Assembly: GCA_030789695.1 (NCBI GenBank)
Contig: JAULAV010002386.1
Coordinates: 1-64,000 of the forward strand
Reading direction: 5' to 3'
Source of the DNA: Scilla litardierei
Lineage: Eukaryota; Streptophyta; Magnoliopsida; Asparagales; Asparagaceae
Length of the DNA: 64,000 nt
Below the pieces are notes generated by a model. It was not told where the DNA came from and searched no databases. It worked only from the letters and a program-made list of their open reading frames with translations. A program made the position numbers and the translations under genes. Position 1 is the first letter of the stretch; every line of letters starts with the position of its first letter. Of this stretch, positions 1-9,463 are shown one piece after another.

Positions 1-1647
1 TTCCTTGTCCTCGAGGAAGACGAGTGAGAGTGGGAGCTCGGAAGGGAAAAATAGAGAGGAAGAAAGAAAAAGAAAACTCTAAGCCCTAGATCGTCCATCA
101 GAGCCATCAAAATCAAAAACGACACACCCAGCAAGCAAACGCCAAATCACACCACTAAACCTAGGAAAGCGAGTCCAAATAAGTGTCGTGGGTCCACGCA
201 GTGAAGCGCGAGTGAGCGTGGTCGTGTGCTAGCAAATGGTGATGCTTTCTACGATGTGCTACGAGGCTCGATATTCACAAATCCAAGATATGACCCAAAT
301 ATCGAATCGAATTGAATTAAGCGGTAAATATAAGTTCGAGCATGCATGAGAATAGAGAGAATAGGAGCGTATCATGCATCAGGGACTCCACAACTAGGGT
401 TAAGGAAATCACGCCACTATAGCCTAGATACTAACTAAATAGCTCCCAAGCCAAGTGTCTTTGATAACGACGGGGGTTGAGATGATGTGGAGAAGAACAC
501 TCGGTGCAAATTCTCGCCTTCCCTTTATTCTTGGCAAGTATGAAAATATTCACACGAAATTTTTTTTGGGTTTTGGGTATTTGAATATTTTTTTTTGGCT
601 TTTTTTTTGGCTATACAATCTTTTTCTTTTCTTTTCTTTTTGGGTTTTTCATTTCTTTTCTCCCATTTTTTGGCTTTTTGGTTTTTTTTTGGCTATACAC
701 TTGTGTACTCTCCCAAGTGGGGGAACGGTACACGACGAGGGGATTTGCACCAAGTAAAACAAAAAAGAAGTCGAAATCTAAACACTCGGGCAAAGGGGAC
801 TATTGTTGCTAAATAGAGCTTAGGCTAAATGGGGTATCCTAGTCCTTAGTTGTGGAATCCCGACGCATGCGAATTGAAGTATACGATATAAATAGCATGC
901 ATATAGAAGCAGACATTAGAAGCAAATACCGCGTATTCAATATCGAAGCATGATAATCTAGGGGTCATTCCTGGACAGGTATATAAAGTAAAATCACAAA
1001 GCAGAAGCACACCAAATGCTAGTCACGACACACGACTCACAAAAAAGCTAAGTGGACCCACGATGCGTGAAATGCAAGAGGACTCGAAATCCTAGGGTTA
1101 GTGAGTGTGATTATCGATGCAATGCTAGGTGTGTGTGCCTTTGTGACGATTCATCATAGGATTCATTTCTAGGAGAAAGAGCTAAAGAAAGAAGGAAAAA
1201 GAAAAAAAAGAAAAACACGATGGAAAACGACTCAAATAACGTAGAAAAACAACACAAATGACGCACGAAGTGCGACTCCCCCAAGCTGAAACTTGCCTTG
1301 CCCTCAATGCAATAAGAGTGAGTACGGGAGGGCAATGAAAATGGGGGGGAATACGCATAGACACGAAAAGAAATGAAAACGAGGAAAACACATAGATAAA
1401 ACTGAAAAAGAAATAAAAAACAAGATCAAAATCAAACAATACGAAAATAAAAATAGAATAAAATCACACGACACGACACTCAAAAAGTGAAAAACAAACA
1501 CACACACAAAAATGAGAAAAACAAACAAAACACGACAGCACACCAAAACAGACGTCCCCCAAGCTAGACCAGAAAGTGCTAGCGAAATGATATGATCAAT
1601 GAAATCTAGATATGTGCAAGGGGGAGTCAAAAACAAAAGGGGTGAAT
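1..1647 (-). other. 3' noncoding region of the Athila-type element
   Basis: No coding sequence is supported here. On the minus strand the region starts after the ORF-1 stop with two 'agcttggggga' motifs (near 1553-1563 and 1274-1284), then A- and T-rich tracts including homopurine/homopyrimidine stretches at 560-720 and 1180-1220. About 890-1340 aligns with 45840-46290 of the plus-strand relative, including the conserved stretch around the second 'agcttgggggag'. The extreme left edge reads like sequence preceding a polypurine tract. Confidence 0.6.
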
Positions 1648-3667
1648 CTAGAAAGCAGGAGGAGCTGAGTCCTCGTCCTCCTCGGAAGAGGGTGTGGATG
1701 GGTGGTCGGGGGAGGCTGGGGGTGTGCTGAGAAGTGGGGGAAGAGGCGAAGTAGTAGGGGCAGTGGTGGTGTGAACAATGGGACAAGTGTCGGTGGTGAT
1801 GGGTGGTGTTGGTAGGAAGGCGATCAAGGCGGTAGTGGGAGGAATAGAAGTGGAGGAAGTAGGTGCGGTGGTGACGGTAGTGGGGGGTGGTGGGAGGGAT
1901 CTGGAGCGTACCGGTAATTTCCTCCGGCGCACGTATGGAGTGACGGAGGAGGAAGGAGGTAGCGTGAGTGCGGTGGAAGTGGTCGGGAGGGGTGAAGTGG
2001 ATGCCGGGATGGGATGTGAAGAGGGAGGAGAAGAATGTGGTGAGGGGGGTGATGGATGTGGAGAAGTGTGGGTGGGTGGAGGAGAAGATCGCCTGGGTGG
2101 TGAAGGTGGAGGTGGTGAAGTTGGAGGTGGTCCGTGGATATGAGTAAGAAGGCGGAGAATGGTGGCCACGTTCCTCTCAAGTGCGAGGAAACGTGGGTGA
2201 GTAAGAAAGGAGGATGGTGATGGGTCCGAGGAAACAGAGGACATGGCGAGCTCACGAAGGGCGGCGACCTCCCTCTCAAGTCCTAGACGGGCAGATACCT
2301 GACGGCGACCAAAAGACGTAGACTGGCGCGAGGCAGCGGTGGTGCCGCCAGGTAAGGTCAAAGAGGTGCTGGCGGCAGTGGTCATGCCAGCACAGGAGAC
2401 AAGGCCAGAAATGGCCGCAAGGAGGTGCTCAGACGTGATCGTTCCCGGAGCAGAAACGGGACGACTCGGGCCAGCCCCTAAGTCTCCCCCAGACGCAGGG
2501 ATATCCTGCTCGCCTAAGTGGGTGGCAGGGGACGGTGATCTGCGGGCGCCTGCGGGGAGAAAAGGAAGATTCAACCCCGCAAAGAAGTCGGGATCAGGAG
2601 GGAAAGTCCAATCTCCCACGAGAGCAATGGGCATGCGAGCGGGGTTGGGCAGAATGGTGTAAGGGGCTGGGGGGGTGGCCATAGTTGAAGATGTAGCGGC
2701 CAGCTGAGTAGGGTCTAATCATGTGAATGTGCCGCAGGACGTCAATATCAAGACGTGATGGTCCTGCGGCAACAGGAAGATTGTTGGGGAGGGGGATATT
2801 GAATTGGGGGTAAGAGCATATGATAGTGATGATGCCCCCGCAACAAAACTTTCCCTTACCGGCCCGGCTAATCTCGAGTAGCTTGTGAACAAGCCAATCG
2901 CCGCCATGAATGGGGACGGTAGGGGCCCTGAAGCTAACTCCATCATCATCCCGGACATAAGGAAAAGTCATGGCCCAAAGGATAAAAAGATCGGGGATAG
3001 TCACAGTGCCTGACTCGTCCCTAGGAAAGAATGTGGAAGAGATGATCCTGTGGGCAAGACGAAACACGGGATGAATGATGGAGGAGGCCTTGGCCCGACC
3101 TCGGGGGTAGTCGCCGATCAATGTGAGGCGGAACCAGAATTGATCGACGCTAAATTCGGGCGTGTACCCATGGTGTCTGATAGAATTATCCCCGAGATTG
3201 GGGAAACCAAATATATCATTAATCGTGTTCAGGGTTGTGGTGACACTACGGTTACGCACCCGGAATCTAACGATCGACCCGGACTCTAAAACAAGTGTGG
3301 AGAGGAATTCGAGTGTGAGTGCCGGGTGGGAAGTGGCAGATGCATTAAGGAAGGCTAACCATCCTAAGTTGCCGAAAAGATATTCGATCTCGGTGAAGAC
3401 ACCGAGATCGAGAAGTGTTTGTGCATGCGGGAATTTAGTGGATAGATGCCCTCGAGCATCAAGCCTACGGTAAAAATCTTTGTGCTCCTGGTTCCGAAAA
3501 ATATACCCGTGCGGGCCCAACATTGGGTCCACAGGGGGGACAACAGGCGGGGGAGGGCCAAGTGTAAGTGCTCGTGTATGGGAAGGGGGGCGTGTTTGTT
3601 TTCGTCTTTTTCGAGACGGCTCCTCTTCCCGCATGATACCCTTTCCCTTATCCTTATCTTTAGCCAT
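1648..3667 (-). pseudogene. Athila ORF-1 (envelope-position) protein, single frameshift
   Basis: The ORF starts at MAKDKDKGKGIMREE (ATG at 3667), a start shared with the relative at 43689. It has a basic N-terminus and then the conserved Athila ORF-1 body, with TLLDLGVFTEIEYLFGNLGW, HPALTLEFLSTL and NTINDIFGFPNLG. The frame breaks near 2677-2685 in a run of seven C. The relative has six C there and reads straight through the equivalent site. Beyond it the protein continues in the other frame to 1648 with a Pro/Ser/Thr-rich tail and an acidic end (SSEEDEDSAPPAF). Total length would be about 670-680 residues. The function of Athila ORF-1 is not established. I see no clear signal peptide or membrane segment. 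The homopolymer could also be a sequencing error. Confidence 0.8.
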
Positions 3668-4098
3668 GTGTGTGAGTGTGAGCAAGAATTAGTGCAAAAA
3701 TCATGGATGCACACTAACACAAACAAACGAGCAAGCACAATAAGTAGGGCAAAAGTATAAAATAGGCTTAGGAGCGAGTTTACCCAATTGCAGTGGTGGA
3801 GCTTGCTCGTTGATGTCCCCTCACTGTTCAGCGAGAGAAGCTTGGAGCCGCGGCGAACTCCTTCGGCAAAAATTTTCGAAATGGAGGTGGATTTGGGAAA
3901 ATTAGGTCAAAAATCTCGGAATGGGAGGAGAGAGAGGGTGTAGATGATGGAGGGGTTGATGAAGGAGGTGGAGAGTGGGAGTAATGGAGGAGTAGGGGAC
4001 GTGGGGGAGTGGGGATCGGTTGTTGGAGAAGAGGGGAAGACGAAACGACGGCGAGATTTGCGATCGGGTGAGGGCGGAAACGAGCGGGCGTCGGGGGG

Positions 4099-4107
4099 TA
4101 TTTATAG
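4099..4107 (-). promoter_or_regulatory. TATA-like box before ORF-1
   Basis: On the minus strand the sequence ctataaata sits at the ORF-1-proximal end of the palindrome array, 440 bases before the conserved ORF-1 ATG (3667). The relative has the same box 438 bases before its ATG. Conservation of both motif and spacing supports a core promoter. Confidence 0.55.
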
Positions 4108-4116
4108 GGTTTTAAG

Positions 4117-4470
4117 TCGAACCGATCGGGTGACTTGTCACCCGGTCGGTTGACGGTTAGGTCGAAAATTTTGCCGAAGAAATGCTACAGGCGAACCGAT
4201 CGGTTGACTTGTCAACCGATCGGTTGGCCGCTCCACTAAATTTCCCGAGAACTTAGGGCTTCTCACCCGGTCAGGTCAACCGATCGCGCTCAAACTCAAC
4301 CGATCGGTTGATATTCCTCAAAATTTTCCGAGAGTTCTCCCCAGCTCACCCGGTCTGCCACCCGGTCTCTTCATTATTCAACCGATCGGTTCATTCGGGG
4401 ACAGATCTCGGCATGTATCTGATACATCCCAACCGATCGGGTGAGTTATCACCCGATCGGTTGGGTCTTG
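4117..4470 (-). promoter_or_regulatory. Internal CCGATCGG palindrome array upstream of ORF-1
   Basis: About ten to twelve variants of TCAACCGATCGGTTGA and its ACCCGATCGGGT form lie here (for example near 4121, 4139, 4194, 4213, 4278, 4297, 4379, 4430 and 4450). Several are paired around the spacer 'cttgt'. The array lies between gag-pro and ORF-1 and uses the same palindrome as the array in this element's LTR. Just downstream on the minus strand is a TATA-like box (4107-4099). The plus-strand relative has the array at the same place (42907-43240). I read it as a second, internal promoter region; that role is inferred. Confidence 0.6.
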
Positions 4471-4659
4471 TTTCCTGCAAAAACCAAGAAATTTGATTAA
4501 GTCCCCTAACGGATGTTCTCGCTGCTGACTTTATTTATAGAAATAGATAAAATAAAGTAAAAAATAACGCTAAAAATTAGAGAAAAAGTTTAGAACATGG
4601 GTTGCCTCCCATGAAGCGCACTTGTTTAACGTCGTTGGCTCGACGCTCGCAAGAGATGC

Positions 4660-7425
4660 TCATGGTGGCTGATACGGGTGATGCCCAATCTTAGGCATCT
4701 CTTCCTTGTTGGAGCTGAAGGCGCTCGGGGTAGTCAGTGGCTGGAAAAATACTTGCTCGACCACCCTCCCTTTGTTCTTGAGATCCGGGGGCTTTTCCTT
4801 GGTGTTGGCGCTTCCCGCCATCTTTTTCAGGATTCGGACCTCGTCTTTAGTGAGGTCCGTGAGCTCTTTCCCCGTTCTCTTCACAGGAGGAAACTTGGTG
4901 AACCCGGGAGGGGTCGGTCTCGCTGCACTTGGTTTTCCAGTAGCTTCTTCGTCTTCGGGGCCTTCTTCATCTTCAGAATTCCCCAATTCATCGGGGGGGT
5001 TTCTCAGGAGAATCTCCCAGGAGCTCTCCTCCACAGCCTTTTCTTCTTCTATCTCAAGCAGATTACACCGGAGGTCATCAGGAGGGTCGGGGTGCTTCAT
5101 AGATAGTCCCAGGTCAAACTCAACCTTCTCTCCGCTGACGTTCAAGGAGAGTTTTCCGTTCTTCACATCTATAAGAACGCCAGCAGTGGCCATGAAAGGC
5201 CGTCCCAGGATAATGGGGGTGTGTGCGTCTTCGGGCATGTCCATGACTACAAAGTCCACAGGCACATGCACCCCTCTCACATTCACGGGGAGATCATCAA
5301 CAATTCCCACCGGATATTTGACCGACCGGTCAGCTAGTTGTAGGGTCATCCCGGTGGGCTCCAAATCACCCATTCCTATCCTTCTGTACATCGACAAGGG
5401 CATCAAGCTAACACTCGCTCCTAGATCGACGAGTGCACGATTAATCTTCACAGCCCCGATCGTGCAAGGGATAGAGAAGCTCCCCGGGTCCTTGAGCTTT
5501 GGCGGGTTATCCCTCTGGATAAGAGCGCTACATTCTGCCGTCAGCACCACTTTCTCTTTTCTCGATCCTTTGGTCACCAAATCTTTTAAGAATTTTGCAT
5601 AGGAGGGGATTGTCTCAATTGCCTCCAAGAAGGGGATTTGCAGGCTTAGGTCCTTGACCATGGCGAAGAACTTCCCATATTTCTCATCAATTTTCGCCTG
5701 AGCCAACCGTTGTGGAAATGGCACAACGGGTTTATACACTCTTGGGCTCTCTTCCTCCTTCTTCTTCTCTTCTTCAGATACTCCCTCCTGAGTCATGGGA
5801 TTTGATGACGAAGCACCGGTGTCGTTTAATTTTTCAGTCGGTCTCTCAACGACCAATGGTGCTTCCGGGTTGCTAGGGGGCACTCTAGTAGGAATTTGTG
5901 TCCCGCTTCTCAGAATGATAGCGGACACATTCGCGTGCTCGTGCACGAGAGTCGATGTTTGTGTTGCTCCTCGAGGGTTCACCTCCGGTTGTGGCGGCAA
6001 TTGGTTTTGTGACCTTGCGAGGTTCGCCACCTGTAACCCCAGCTGGGTTACTTGGTCCGTGAGGGTACGCTGGCCCATTTCCAGCTTTTGGTTGATCCTC
6101 TCCTGGTTGGTAATATATTGAGTCAAGAGAGACTCAACCGGAGAGACGGCCCTCTGTTGGCCATACTGCTGCTGCTGGAACGGCTGCTGATTCCTGGGAG
6201 CATACGTTTGTTGCTGAGGTTGCTGCTGAAATGGTTGCAGCTGACCCTGATTCTGCGGTGGTCTAGCCGGCTGATAGATTTGTTGCTGCGGCTGCTGCGA
6301 CGGCGAGGGCTGAAATGGTGGCCGGTAACTGAAATTCGGATGGTTCCGGTTGTTGGGAGAGTAGGCCGGGTTGGAATTTGTCCTTGGCGGATATGGCGCA
6401 TTCCCCGTGGGGTTGTAAAATAGTGCGCTCGCCTGATCCAACGGTGGTGAGATGTCACCACCGTCGAATTCCCCAAGGAATTCGGACTCCACCGCAGAAA
6501 CTTGCTGTGTACCGGCCCCACCGGCTCCAACCATCAGTGCGGAGATCTGGGTCGAAAGCAAGTCAAACTTGCTTGAAAGTTTGTCGACGTCCTCGACTCT
6601 GTGTATACCCCCAGTTCTTGGTGTGGCTCTCTCGTCACACCACCGCTCATTGTTGGATGCCATGTTTTCCAGAATATTCCCGGCATCTTCCTCGCTTCGG
6701 GATATGAAGGAACCCCCAGCCGCGGCGTCCATAGAAGATTTAAGGTCATCCCTCAGCCCATTGTAGAACAGATTGATAATCTGCCACTTCGGAAGCTCAT
6801 GATGAGGGCATCTTCTTTGCATCTCTTTATATCTCGTCCAAGCCTCATGCAAGGACTCGTGGCTGGCCTGGGAGAAGGAGGAGATCTCACTCCTCAGCTT
6901 CATGGTCTTCCCCGGAGGAAAGAACTTCGTCAGAAAAGCGTTGGAGAGCTTCTCCCAGGTGTTGAAAGTATTGGGGTCCTTCCCCCTTAACCACTGCTTG
7001 GCCTTGTCCCGCAAAGAGAAAGGGAACAGCTTCAGACGGATAGCCTCTGTAGTGACACCATTAATTCGGAAGGTGTCACACTTCTCCAAGAAGGAGTCCA
7101 AGTGCTCTATCGGGCTCTCCATGGGCGCACCCGCAAACTGGTCCTGCTGGATCCATGTCACTAGAGACGGCTTCAGCTCAAAGCTTTGGGCCGCAATAGC
7201 TGGAGATCGGATGGCAGAAGTCGACTCGATGGATGGCATCGAGTACTCCAGCAGAGACTTGTGAGGTGGGGTGTTCTCCTCCATGGATTCGGGATCTTCC
7301 CTTCTTCGCTTCTCGGCGTCCAAACGCCTAAGGGTGGCGTTAATCTCTGGATCGAGGGGAATCAAGTCGTCAAGACTCCTTGAACTCCTGCGCATGAAAA
7401 ACAACAGACACCCGTGAAGCGACAA
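4660..7425 (-). CDS. Athila-type gag-protease polyprotein, intact
   Basis: This is the only long undamaged ORF in the window (921 codons). The likely start is the internal ATG at 7395 (MRRSSRSLDD), because that start is shared with the relative at 39998. The N-terminal part is a Retrotrans_gag capsid-like domain (roughly residues 110-260, with KLFPFSLRDKAKQWL and ISSFSQASHESLHEAWTRYK). A Gln/Pro-rich linker follows (about 340-440). The C-terminal part is a retroviral-type aspartic protease with DLGASVSLMPLS as active-site motif and ILGRPFMATAGVLID further on. Gag would form particles and the protease would process the polyprotein. The ORF ends in GHHPYQPP and a stop, while the relative ends GHHPHQPP, so this C-terminus is a family trait. 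No zinc knuckle is obvious. An intact frame suggests fairly recent selection or recent insertion. Confidence 0.9.
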   Translation of the reverse strand: MSLHGCLLFFMRRSSRSLDDLIPLDPEINATLRRLDAEKRRREDPESMEENTPPHKSLLEYSMPSIESTSAIRSPAIAAQSFELKPSLVTWIQQDQFAGAPMESPIEHLDSFLEKCDTFRINGVTTEAIRLKLFPFSLRDKAKQWLRGKDPNTFNTWEKLSNAFLTKFFPPGKTMKLRSEISSFSQASHESLHEAWTRYKEMQRRCPHHELPKWQIINLFYNGLRDDLKSSMDAAAGGSFISRSEEDAGNILENMASNNERWCDERATPRTGGIHRVEDVDKLSSKFDLLSTQISALMVGAGGAGTQQVSAVESEFLGEFDGGDISPPLDQASALFYNPTGNAPYPPRTNSNPAYSPNNRNHPNFSYRPPFQPSPSQQPQQQIYQPARPPQNQGQLQPFQQQPQQQTYAPRNQQPFQQQQYGQQRAVSPVESLLTQYITNQERINQKLEMGQRTLTDQVTQLGLQVANLARSQNQLPPQPEVNPRGATQTSTLVHEHANVSAIILRSGTQIPTRVPPSNPEAPLVVERPTEKLNDTGASSSNPMTQEGVSEEEKKKEEESPRVYKPVVPFPQRLAQAKIDEKYGKFFAMVKDLSLQIPFLEAIETIPSYAKFLKDLVTKGSRKEKVVLTAECSALIQRDNPPKLKDPGSFSIPCTIGAVKINRALVDLGASVSLMPLSMYRRIGMGDLEPTGMTLQLADRSVKYPVGIVDDLPVNVRGVHVPVDFVVMDMPEDAHTPIILGRPFMATAGVLIDVKNGKLSLNVSGEKVEFDLGLSMKHPDPPDDLRCNLLEIEEEKAVEESSWEILLRNPPDELGNSEDEEGPEDEEATGKPSAARPTPPGFTKFPPVKRTGKELTDLTKDEVRILKKMAGSANTKEKPPDLKNKGRVVEQVFFQPLTTPSAFSSNKEEMPKIGHHPYQPP

Positions 7426-7570
7426 GTGGGAAAGAAACAGATAAAATAAGAAATAAAAATGAGAAAAACAAATAAGAAAAAGAAAAAGGAGAATGCGAAA
7501 ATTATCGCGAGGTAGGGATGTGAGCTAGACACGAGGGTTCAAGAGATCCTAAAATATCAAGCACGTTGCC

Positions 7571-7588
7571 TCCCCGGCAACGGCGCCA
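7571..7588 (-). other. Primer binding site, tRNA-Asp type
   Basis: On the minus strand the sequence TGGCGCCGTTGCCGGGGA follows the LTR end. It is the form complementary to the 3' end of plant tRNA-Asp that is typical of Athila elements. It fixes both element orientation and the LTR 3' boundary. Confidence 0.88.
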
Positions 7589-7594
7589 TAAACT

Positions 7595-9151
7595 TGACCG
7601 GCGCCCCGCTTGCGTTGCGGCGGCGCGGTGTCGTTTACCGCAAGTTTCACGGTTAGTGTAGGGTGCGGGAATATCGAACTCAGGGAGGCGAGGTTGTGCT
7701 TGGGTCAGGTAGGACCTAAATCACCCCGAGGGGCGAGCTAGCCCGAATCGGTGGTTGGTTGTCACGAAAGGAAATGAAAGCGTATGAACAAAAAGAAAGT
7801 AAACCCGGGACTTTGGTTTCCGACCCGACGAGAGTCTCTCGCCGCTACGGCCTACGGGTATGGATAGCGATCGGGATTAGGGTCTAATGGTGAGACGTTG
7901 CCTCTGAAAGTGGTACCGGCGTCCCATGGGCCCGATATTCCGGTCGGTGCCCAGGATGATACACCGGACTTCCCGGATTCGATCCGTGGGCACTCCCGTG
8001 TCCATAAACACTGATCGATCCCGGGAGCACTAAGTCCGCAACGATATCTCCCGACGTCTCATCCTTCCGCTCCCGCGTGCTAGGATTCGGCGTCTACGCT
8101 AAAGGCGTGAGCTTTGGCTAGGGAGTCAACCGCCAAGTTTATTCCCCCTTGGCCCGACGGTCAAAGGCGGTCTTTTTCCCGCCGATGACAATGAAACGCC
8201 CCGCGTAACCGTTAGATTCCTACTCCCTATCGATTCCCTAACCCTATGGACGCATCGGGAAGAGCCCCCGAAGGGGCTTCCACCAAAATCCCAGATTTGG
8301 GAACTACTCACAAAAATTCATGAAAAAGCAATCTAAATGAAATTTAACCGTTAGAATCATAATCCGACAATTGCAATGTGGAAGTAAAGGAGTAGTAAAG
8401 ACAATACTAAAAAATTAGAAAGATCTGAAAACTTACTTAAGAGTAACAATTACAGCCGTCACAGGGAAATAAAACAGTAAAAAAATACAACTCTCCCGTT
8501 TCTGGAACCCTAGGGGTCATATATATAGATTTTCGGATCAACCGATCGGGTGACAAGTCAACCGATCGGTTGATCCGTTACAGATAAATCACAGAAAACG
8601 GCGAGTTTTCACCCGATCTCACGAACCGATCGGGTGAGTTCTTGAGCGACCGGTTGGATCTTGGAGCAGTCGGGTGAACCGGTCGGTTCGACGCCCGTGT
8701 CTTCAGCTCTTTTTCTCAGCTACAGATGAACAGATCGGGTGAGAGTCACCCGATCGGTTGGAATTCTGCTCGAAAAGACAGATAACAGCCGCCCGCAGAA
8801 CCGGTCTGTGAACCGGTCGGGTGACTTCTTCGTGAGCTGCGGTAGCGACCGGTTGGTGCACGCGTGCATCACCCGATCGGTTGGAGATGACCAACCGACC
8901 GGGTGAGGGGCAGAAAGATGAATACTTCGCCGTTTGACCCCCTGGATCACGCGTGACTTTTCCCGTTGCTCCGGGGACTTGGGATATCATCGTAAAAGGT
9001 CCCCTACGTGGTCGAACTCCTGCAATCATGGACAAACAAAGAAAAGTGAAAGAAAACGGGAAAACATACAAAAACGAATAAGAGACGGCGGAAAACACGG
9101 AGAAACACAAAAGAAAACGTGCGTGAATATATGAAATATAGACGCACGTCA
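7595..9151 (-). repeat. 5' LTR of the minus-strand Athila-type element
   Basis: On the minus strand the LTR begins TGACGTGCG and ends GTCA, giving short inverted termini, followed six bases later by the primer site. The boundaries were set by alignment with the plus-strand relative (38314-39839), where similarity starts at the same TGACG. Length is about 1.56 kb. The upstream half holds a palindrome array (about 8536-8905) and a TATA-like box (8517-8527). The downstream half is GC-rich and conserved in the relative, including the stretch around 8140-8200. The exact ends are inferred because no second LTR of this copy is in the window. Confidence 0.8.
8517..8905 (-). promoter_or_regulatory. 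LTR promoter-like module: CCGATCGG palindrome array plus TATA box
   Basis: About a dozen variants of the perfect palindrome TCAACCGATCGGTTGA occur between 8536 and 8905, many with one or both arms changed to the ACCCGA/TCGGGT form (for example near 8540, 8557, 8624, 8746, 8812, 8869 and 8890). On the minus strand they are followed by a TATA-like ctatatatatg at 8527-8517. That places the TATA box about 620 bases from the LTR start, a plausible U3/R boundary. The matching LTR at 38314 has the same order. A promoter role is inferred from position and TATA box. Each core has symmetric CpG sites. Confidence 0.6.
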
Positions 9152-9463
9152 ACGCACCACATAGAAATCAATCAATTGTGCAAGCAACTAGGAAAAGAAC
9201 TCCCAAAACATACACAATTTGAGGTCCTAAGAACACTAGCTTAAATGATAGGAATGCTTATGTTTATTCCTATTTCATGGTGTAATAAATAGTGGTAATT
9301 ATGTTAGGAAGCGGAAGTCCACTTGGACTTGGCTTCCAAAGGGCTTATCCCCTTGGACCCACAAAAAATTGGGTACCATGAGCTTATGGTATACTATGTA
9401 GGTACCCAAGAAAAATGAAGAGAGCAATAAACGTCATATTGGCTCTAAAAGGAAAGGATGGAT

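Larger units (their letters stand above)
1..9151 (-). mobile_element. Athila-lineage Ty3 LTR retrotransposon without pol, partial
   Basis: Read on the minus strand the order is 5' LTR (9151 to 7595), tRNA-Asp primer site, gag-protease, a palindrome array with TATA box, Athila ORF-1, and a long 3' noncoding region. No reverse transcriptase, RNase H or integrase is present between the protease and ORF-1, where Athila elements normally carry them. The 3' LTR is not in the window: nothing in 1-1650 resembles 7595-9151. At the left edge the minus strand reads a 'cctcgaggacaag' motif that commonly lies shortly before the polypurine tract in plant Ty3 elements. The right edge at 9151 abuts copia sequence, so this element probably inserted into the copia at 9152-17712. 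The same pol-less layout recurs at 38314-46299. Confidence 0.85.

Noticed and set aside
455..816. Hydrophobic ORFs rich in Phe/Leu as membrane proteins
   Set aside because: They come from T-rich low-complexity sequence in the noncoding 3' part of the Athila-type element.
1270..1290. 'agcttgggggag' as polypurine tract with the 3' LTR at 1-1270
   Set aside because: Nothing to its left matches the 5' LTR at 7595-9151, and the plus-strand copy also continues for hundreds of bases after this motif without an LTR.
1648..2143. Long Pro/Ser-rich and Gly/Val-rich ORFs on both strands
   Set aside because: The minus-strand frame continues the Athila ORF-1 tail; the plus-strand frames are its complement with no homology.
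4678..7264. Plus-strand ORFs of 100-300 codons opposite gag-pro
   Set aside because: They mirror the intact minus-strand gag-protease and have no recognisable domains.
8536..8905. Regularly recurring short palindromes as a possible CRISPR array
   Set aside because: Repeats are short, variable and irregularly spaced, there are no uniform spacers, and the setting is a plant LTR.
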